Source: JABAAW01 sp965216605
Lineage (GTDB): Bacteria; Pseudomonadota; Alphaproteobacteria; JABAAW01
DNA length: 64,000 bases
Direction of reading: 5' to 3'
Assembly: GCA_965216605.1 (NCBI GenBank)
Contig: CBDCGG010000002.1
Span: 992,001-1,056,000, forward strand
Shown here: one piece after another, positions 59,691 through 64,000 of the stretch
Position numbering within the stretch: position 1 is the stretch's first letter
Layout of the letters: every line of letters begins with the position of its first letter
Program-made: the position numbers and the translations under genes
Notes under the pieces: model-generated
The model's input: only the letters and a program-made list of their open reading frames with translations
Told to the model about the DNA's origin: nothing
Databases searched by the model: none

Positions 59691-61348
59691 GCTTTCTTGC
59701 GGGAGAACCATTGTTTCAATTCTTGCGACGAGAAAATTCGTAATCCCGCAACGCTCAAGATATAGACGAAGACAGCCCCCGCAATCAAGAGTGCCAACAT
59801 CAATCCTCTCTGCCACGCAAAAGCGAACTCAAAAACAAACCCATGAGATTGTGGCAGAACCTCCCTCACTGCCAGCAGGTAGGCTGCCAGCACCGTCGAG
59901 GCGATCGAAATTTTTATAAACCTCGTGAAGAAGTCGCGCTCGATGCGCCAATACCCCTTCGCCAACACGCCAGCAAGCGTTGCCCCCATGTTGCCCCAAG
60001 CGGCGATGGCGACGGCGAGCGCGATGCCTCTGTAGCCGAACAGCGGCGTGAGGCTTGCCGCCAGCAAAACATTCGCCAACAGCGAGAGGAAAGAAAGCGC
60101 AAGCACAAGGAGCGCCTGTTGGAAGGCGAAGAGAACGGCGAGCAACGGACGCAGCATCGTGAAGGCGGGCAACGCGCAGGCGAGAATAGCTAGCAGAGTA
60201 GCGGCGCGTGCGCTTGCCTCGGCAGAGAAGGCACCGTATTGGAATAGGGTTGCAACGATCGGGTGCGCGAGCAAGCCCAGCCCGAGCGCGCACGGTAGCG
60301 CGAGCGCGAGCAGCATAGCAAAGGCTTGGCTTTGCGTTCGCTGGAGTGTTTTGTGATCGCCTTCTGCGCGCAAGCGGGCGATCTCAGGCAGTAGCACGCT
60401 TGCCATGGCGACGGCGACGATGCCGATCGGCAGTTGCAGCAGGCGTTCGGCGTAGTAGAGAGACGCGATGACACCTGTCCCCATCTTGGAGGCGAAGTAT
60501 TGGTTGACGAGAAAGGCTATTTGAACGAAGCCATGTCCGCCGAGCGCAGCGAGGAATAGCGTCAGAAAGGCTTGGCGGTCTTTGTGAATTTGTTGGCGGA
60601 TTTGTTGGCGAACAGCTGTGGAGGCGGGGCGGCGCAGCAGGGGTTGTGCTCCGATGCGGCGGCAACCTCGATAAGCGAGCAGGCTTTGCACGATGCCGGC
60701 GGCAAGCAGGGCTGCAAGCAGCGTGAAGGCGAGCGTTTGCGGGTTGGCTTTCAGCAGGCTCGCGGGCAGCAGCACGGCGATGAGCGCGCCGTTGAGCACG
60801 AGCGGCATCGACGCGTAGAGGGCGAAGTATCCGTGCGCGCTGAGAACGGCGCACAGCAGGGCGGTCGTCGCAACGAGCGGCAGGTAGAAAATGGCGAGCC
60901 GCGACAGATCGACGGTCAGGCGAAAGGTCTCCTCGACGGCAAGGAACCCTTCCGCAAGCGTTGCCACAACCGAGGGCATAAAGACCGCGAGCATAACAGA
61001 GAGCGTGAAGGTTACAACGAGCAGCGAGAGCAACAGCGAGCCACTAAGATACTGGTGTATTGGATTGTGAGTTTCTTCGGCTTGTGATTGCTGTCGTCGC
61101 TTTTGATAGACGGGGACAAGCGACGATGCAAGCGCACCATCCGCGAGCAGGTTACGAAAGAGGTGAGGAAATCTATAGGCGAATAGGAAGGCATCGGCGG
61201 TTGCCGTCGCACCGAGCGTGATGGCAAGCAAAATATCTCGCGCAAAGCCGAGCAGGCGGCTCAAGGCTGTCCACGAGGCGAAGACAGAGGCAGAGCGTAG
61301 AGGGGCAGCAGCAGGGTGAGGAGCAGGGGAAGGAGAAGGCGCGGGCAT
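59687..61348 (-). CDS. murJ: Lipid II flippase MurJ
   Basis: This MOP-family membrane protein flips the peptidoglycan precursor lipid II. The 553-residue product has about 14 membrane segments and family motifs TALSRLLGFARDILLA, ADAFLFAYRFPHLFRNLLADGALASSLVPVY, IASLYYAERLLQLPIGIVAVAMASVLLPEIA and LFQYGAFSAEA. It begins with a Pro/Ala-rich stretch of 16 residues. It is coupled to trpS by a four-base overlap, an arrangement common in alphaproteobacteria, and is divergent from recG with only 32 bases between the starts. Confidence 0.95.
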   Translation of the reverse strand: MPAPSPSPAPHPAAAPLRSASVFASWTALSRLLGFARDILLAITLGATATADAFLFAYRFPHLFRNLLADGALASSLVPVYQKRRQQSQAEETHNPIHQYLSGSLLLSLLVVTFTLSVMLAVFMPSVVATLAEGFLAVEETFRLTVDLSRLAIFYLPLVATTALLCAVLSAHGYFALYASMPLVLNGALIAVLLPASLLKANPQTLAFTLLAALLAAGIVQSLLAYRGCRRIGAQPLLRRPASTAVRQQIRQQIHKDRQAFLTLFLAALGGHGFVQIAFLVNQYFASKMGTGVIASLYYAERLLQLPIGIVAVAMASVLLPEIARLRAEGDHKTLQRTQSQAFAMLLALALPCALGLGLLAHPIVATLFQYGAFSAEASARAATLLAILACALPAFTMLRPLLAVLFAFQQALLVLALSFLSLLANVLLAASLTPLFGYRGIALAVAIAAWGNMGATLAGVLAKGYWRIERDFFTRFIKISIASTVLAAYLLAVREVLPQSHGFVFEFAFAWQRGLMLALLIAGAVFVYILSVAGLRIFSSQELKQWFSRKKA

Positions 61349-61365
61349 AGAGAGAACCTAGCACA

Positions 61366-61374
61366 TGCTATGCT
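61366..61374 (+). promoter_or_regulatory. Predicted extended -10 of recG
   Basis: TGC-TATGCT ends seven bases before the recG ATG (61381), so transcription would begin at the start codon. No -35 element matches the consensus and no Shine-Dalgarno is present. Confidence 0.35.
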
Positions 61375-61380
61375 TTTTCC

Positions 61381-63504
61381 ATGTCCTCGCCGCGCCCGAC
61401 CATTCTCAATCCTTTCTTCGTCTCGCTCTCGACGCTCAAGGGCGTCGGACCACAACGGCTGCTCGCCCTAGAAAAGCTCTGCTCCGAAAACCGAATTCTC
61501 AACCTGCTCGCCCACGCGCCCAAAAGACATCAGCCACGATACAAAATCCACAGCATCACCGATCTCCCAACGCCACACGACATCCCTCCCCACATCGCCA
61601 TCGTGCTGCGCATCACGCAACACATTCCTCCCGCAACACCCAAATTGCCCTACCGAATCCTCTGCGCCGACAAGAACAACAACGCCATAGAACTGCTCTG
61701 GTTCCAAGCCAAAGCCGCCGCCATGCACGCTCGCTTGCCCGAAGGAGAAAAACGCACCCTCTGCGGAAGCCTGTCCGACTACCAAGGCAAAGCGCAACTC
61801 GTCCATCCCGAACAGATCCTCCCCGAAGCCGCCTTCTCCGCTCTCCCCGAAAACGAACCCCAATGGCGACTGACACACGGCATCACCCGATACACGCTCA
61901 AACAACTGCTGTTGCACGCGCTCGAGCGCGTTCCAACCCTGCCCGAATGGCAGCCCGAACAAACGCTGAGAGCCAACGCATATCCATCCTTTCGCCAAGC
62001 GCTCTTCGAACTGCACACCGCCGAGGAAGAAAAAAGCTGTCGTGCGCACGCTCGACTCGCCTACGACGAACTCTTCGCCCATCACCTCGCCTTGGCGCTC
62101 GTCAAACGACACTGGGGGCAGAACAACAAACGAGCGACAAATGCCAATCCCGCCGCCGCAGAAGAAAAACTCGAAACCTTTCACAACAACCTCCCCTTCT
62201 CGCCGACCGCAGCACAGCGGCGCGCCGTGCTCGAAATACGCAACGACCTAGAGGCAGAAGGGCGCATGCTGCGTCTGCTGCAAGGCGATGTCGGCAGCGG
62301 CAAAACATATGTCGCAGCATGCGCGCTCTTGTGCGCAACCGCCGAGCGCGGACAAGCCGTGCTGATGGTGCCCAGCGACATACTCGCACGACAGCATGTC
62401 GCAACGCTACAGGCGTGGTTCTCGCCGATGGGAATCGAGGTGGCGTTGCTATGCGGCTCGCTCGCAAAAAAAGAGCGCGAAGAAAACCTGCAGCGTATCG
62501 CAAGCGGTGCGGCTTCGATCGTCGTCGGCACGCACGCGCTATTTCAAAAGGGAGTTCTCTATCGAGATTTGCGTCTTGCCGTCATCGACGAGCAGCATCG
62601 ATTCGGCGTCTATCAGCGTGCGGCACTGCTATCTAAGTCTTCCTCGCCCGATGTCTTGGTCATGAGCGCGACACCCATTCCTCGCACCTTGATGCTGTCA
62701 GTGTGGGGAGGAATCGCGCTCTCCCGCTTGGACGAGAAGCCCGCAGGCAGGAAACCCATCGAGACCAGAACAATCTCCCTACGACGCATCGAGGAAGTCT
62801 TGTCCGCCGTCGAGCGATGGCGTGCGGCGGGCGACAAAATATATTGGGTTTGTCCTGCCATCACAGAGAGCGAGCCAAGTAGCGATTCAGGCGTTGCCAG
62901 AGTTGTGTCGGTCGAGGAGCGCGTTCGTATTTTGCGATCTCGGTTTGCGTCGGACAGGGTTGTGTTTTTGCACTCGAAGCTTTCTTCCGACAGACGAGCG
63001 GAGGCTCTGCAGCGTTTTGTTGCGGGCGATGCGGACATTCTTGTTGCGACGACGATGATCGAGGTTGGAATCGACATTCCTTCTGCCAGAGCGATCGTCA
63101 TTGAGAATGCCGAGCATTTCGGATTGGCGCAGTTGCATCAGTTGCGCGGACGAGTGGGTCGTGACGGTGGGGCGGCTCGTTGTTTGTTGTTGTTTGACGG
63201 GGATGCGGGGGAGGAGGCTCGATCGAGGCTGTCGATTCTACGAGAGACGCAGGACGGCTTTCGCATTGCAGAGGAAGATTGGCGATTGCGAGGTAGCGGC
63301 GATCCTCTGGGGGTGAGGCAGAGTGGCTTGCCGCAGTTTTTGTTTGTCGATTTTGCCGAGCATTACGGGATGGCGAAATTTGCTGCGGAGCAGGCTCGTG
63401 TTTGTGTCGAGGACGATCCGTGGTTGCGCGGGCGGGAGGTCTTGCGATTGTTGCTGGCATTGTTCGAGCAGGGTGAGAGCTTGGAGATGGTCGAGGCAGC
63501 GTAA
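61381..63504 (+). CDS. recG: ATP-dependent DNA helicase RecG
   Basis: RecG regresses stalled replication forks. The 707-residue product has the N-terminal wedge/OB domain (LKGVGPQRLLALEKL, CGSLSDYQGKAQLVHPEQI), and SF2 helicase motifs LPFSPTAAQRRAV, LLQGDVGSGKTYVAACAL, VIDEQHRFGVYQRA (DEQH), MSATPIPRTL, ATTMIEVGIDIPSA and QLHQLRGRVGRDGGAARCLLL. The RecG C-terminal segment is DGFRIAEEDWRLRGSGDPLGVRQSGLPQF. Composition switches from C/A-rich to G/T-rich near 62700. Confidence 0.96.
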   Translation: MSSPRPTILNPFFVSLSTLKGVGPQRLLALEKLCSENRILNLLAHAPKRHQPRYKIHSITDLPTPHDIPPHIAIVLRITQHIPPATPKLPYRILCADKNNNAIELLWFQAKAAAMHARLPEGEKRTLCGSLSDYQGKAQLVHPEQILPEAAFSALPENEPQWRLTHGITRYTLKQLLLHALERVPTLPEWQPEQTLRANAYPSFRQALFELHTAEEEKSCRAHARLAYDELFAHHLALALVKRHWGQNNKRATNANPAAAEEKLETFHNNLPFSPTAAQRRAVLEIRNDLEAEGRMLRLLQGDVGSGKTYVAACALLCATAERGQAVLMVPSDILARQHVATLQAWFSPMGIEVALLCGSLAKKEREENLQRIASGAASIVVGTHALFQKGVLYRDLRLAVIDEQHRFGVYQRAALLSKSSSPDVLVMSATPIPRTLMLSVWGGIALSRLDEKPAGRKPIETRTISLRRIEEVLSAVERWRAAGDKIYWVCPAITESEPSSDSGVARVVSVEERVRILRSRFASDRVVFLHSKLSSDRRAEALQRFVAGDADILVATTMIEVGIDIPSARAIVIENAEHFGLAQLHQLRGRVGRDGGAARCLLLFDGDAGEEARSRLSILRETQDGFRIAEEDWRLRGSGDPLGVRQSGLPQFLFVDFAEHYGMAKFAAEQARVCVEDDPWLRGREVLRLLLALFEQGESLEMVEAA

Positions 63505-63532
63505 GAAGAAGCAGGAAGGGTGGCATCGTTTG

Positions 63533-63561
63533 TTGTCTGTGGTTGTTGTTTGTTGTAGAGT
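63533..63561 (+). promoter_or_regulatory. Predicted promoter of the right-edge gene
   Basis: TTGTCT (63533-63538), 17 bases, TAGAGT (63556-63561); the ATG follows at 63569, about where transcription would start, so this may be another leaderless gene. Confidence 0.45.
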
Positions 63562-63568
63562 CCGTCTC

Positions 63569-64000
63569 ATGCAGAGCTTAGCTATGGACACCGGTGGAGA
63601 TATGGTAGAAGAAGAAAGCCGTGTGCTGGAGTTCTCTTCATGTCGTGCTTTTTCGTCTGCCGACAGGGAGGCGATACGGCGCTTCAACGCCTGCATCGAC
63701 AAGAAGCAAATGATCTTGGAATACGACAAGACGGAATGCGACAAGAGTGCGGGCGGAATTTTGCGCGTTCTTTTGAAGGAGGTTGATCTGTACGAGGTGA
63801 GGCGTGTTGTGCAGGAGATTTCGCTACAACCCGCCTCTGCGACGGATGTTTTGCAGCGCGTCTTGAAAGAGGTGGAGGGTATCAAGAGTTACGGGATCAA
63901 GGGCAAGAAGCGTAAGTATGTGGGCTACAACAAGGAGCGAAAAGTGCAGGGTCGCGCTGCGAAGGTTGAAAAAAGAGGACAATATTTTTATGCACGCGAC
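63569..64000 (+). CDS. Hypothetical protein, truncated by the window end
   Basis: An open frame runs from ATG 63569 to the last base with no stop (144 codons visible). The protein reads MQSLAMDTGGDMVEEESRVLE at the start, then helical segments (SADREAIRRFNACIDKKQMILEYDK, GGILRVLLKEVDLYEVRRVVQEIS, ATDVLQRVLKEVEGI) and a strongly basic part (GIKGKKRKYVGYNKERKVQGR). I do not recognise the family. The basic stretch suggests nucleic-acid binding. Codon use matches the G/T-rich end of recG just upstream. Confidence 0.7.
   Translation, partial: MQSLAMDTGGDMVEEESRVLEFSSCRAFSSADREAIRRFNACIDKKQMILEYDKTECDKSAGGILRVLLKEVDLYEVRRVVQEISLQPASATDVLQRVLKEVEGIKSYGIKGKKRKYVGYNKERKVQGRAAKVEKRGQYFYARD

Overview
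The window comes from an alphaproteobacterium, probably a free-living or host-associated Rhodospirillales-type organism of about 50-55% GC. The evidence is the gene order fliF-fliG-fliH-fliN-motA-flbD-flhA, with the sigma54 activator FlbD inside the flagellar operon, the pairs murJ-trpS and cysS-cimA, a bacterial A-type RNase P RNA, and a TakP-type TRAP transporter. The assignment is inferred from gene content, not from a phylogenetic marker.

Layout. 1-952 is the end of clpA. 1147-12711 is a long flagellar block: MS ring, C ring, export regulator, stator, FlbD, export gate FlhA, and then an unusual single gene joining FlhF to FlhG. That gene is followed, with stop/start overlaps, by a FliK-like protein and a QueF-like protein that lacks the catalytic cysteine. 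12728-16271 (minus strand) holds a GMC oxidoreductase with a small Tat-type protein, tRNA-Asn, and a translationally coupled pair of iron oxygenases (HD domain plus gamma-butyrobetaine-hydroxylase type) resembling TmpB/TmpA. 16438-18163 holds a G/T-rich orphan gene, a repeat island and a multiply frameshifted AT-rich pseudogene. 18325-22593 (minus) is a CoA-thioester cluster: CaiD-like hydratase, ADP-forming acyl-CoA ligase and acyl-CoA dehydrogenase. 22980-29835 has an RTX-repeat protein, cfa, a phosphatase/fructosamine-kinase pair that fits protein deglycation, and two flagellins.

30139-36807 (minus) is rnr, topA and acs. Then come tRNA-Arg, secA and an AmiD/AmpD-type amidase. 40518-45587 is the most plastic part: repeat islands alternate with an HrgA-like nuclease gene, rnpB, gltA and a GIY-YIG nuclease gene. 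45588-49316 (minus) is cimA, cysS and msrA. After that come an alpha/beta hydrolase-OsmC fusion, a small basic winged-helix protein, YggS with a histidine-rich insert, a three-gene TRAP transporter, dnaA, a DMT transporter, trpS-murJ (minus), recG and the start of an unknown gene.

Most unusual features. (1) The FlhF-FlhG fusion. (2) A family of intergenic elements built of paired hairpins, whose stems differ between copies yet stay perfectly paired; these elements flank two nuclease genes as inverted repeats. (3) A MITE-like element with 20-bp perfect terminal inverted repeats, one of which appears to supply the stop codon of trpS. Several housekeeping genes (gltA, secA, possibly recG and the last gene) have promoter -10 boxes placed so that transcription would begin at the start codon, suggesting leaderless mRNAs.
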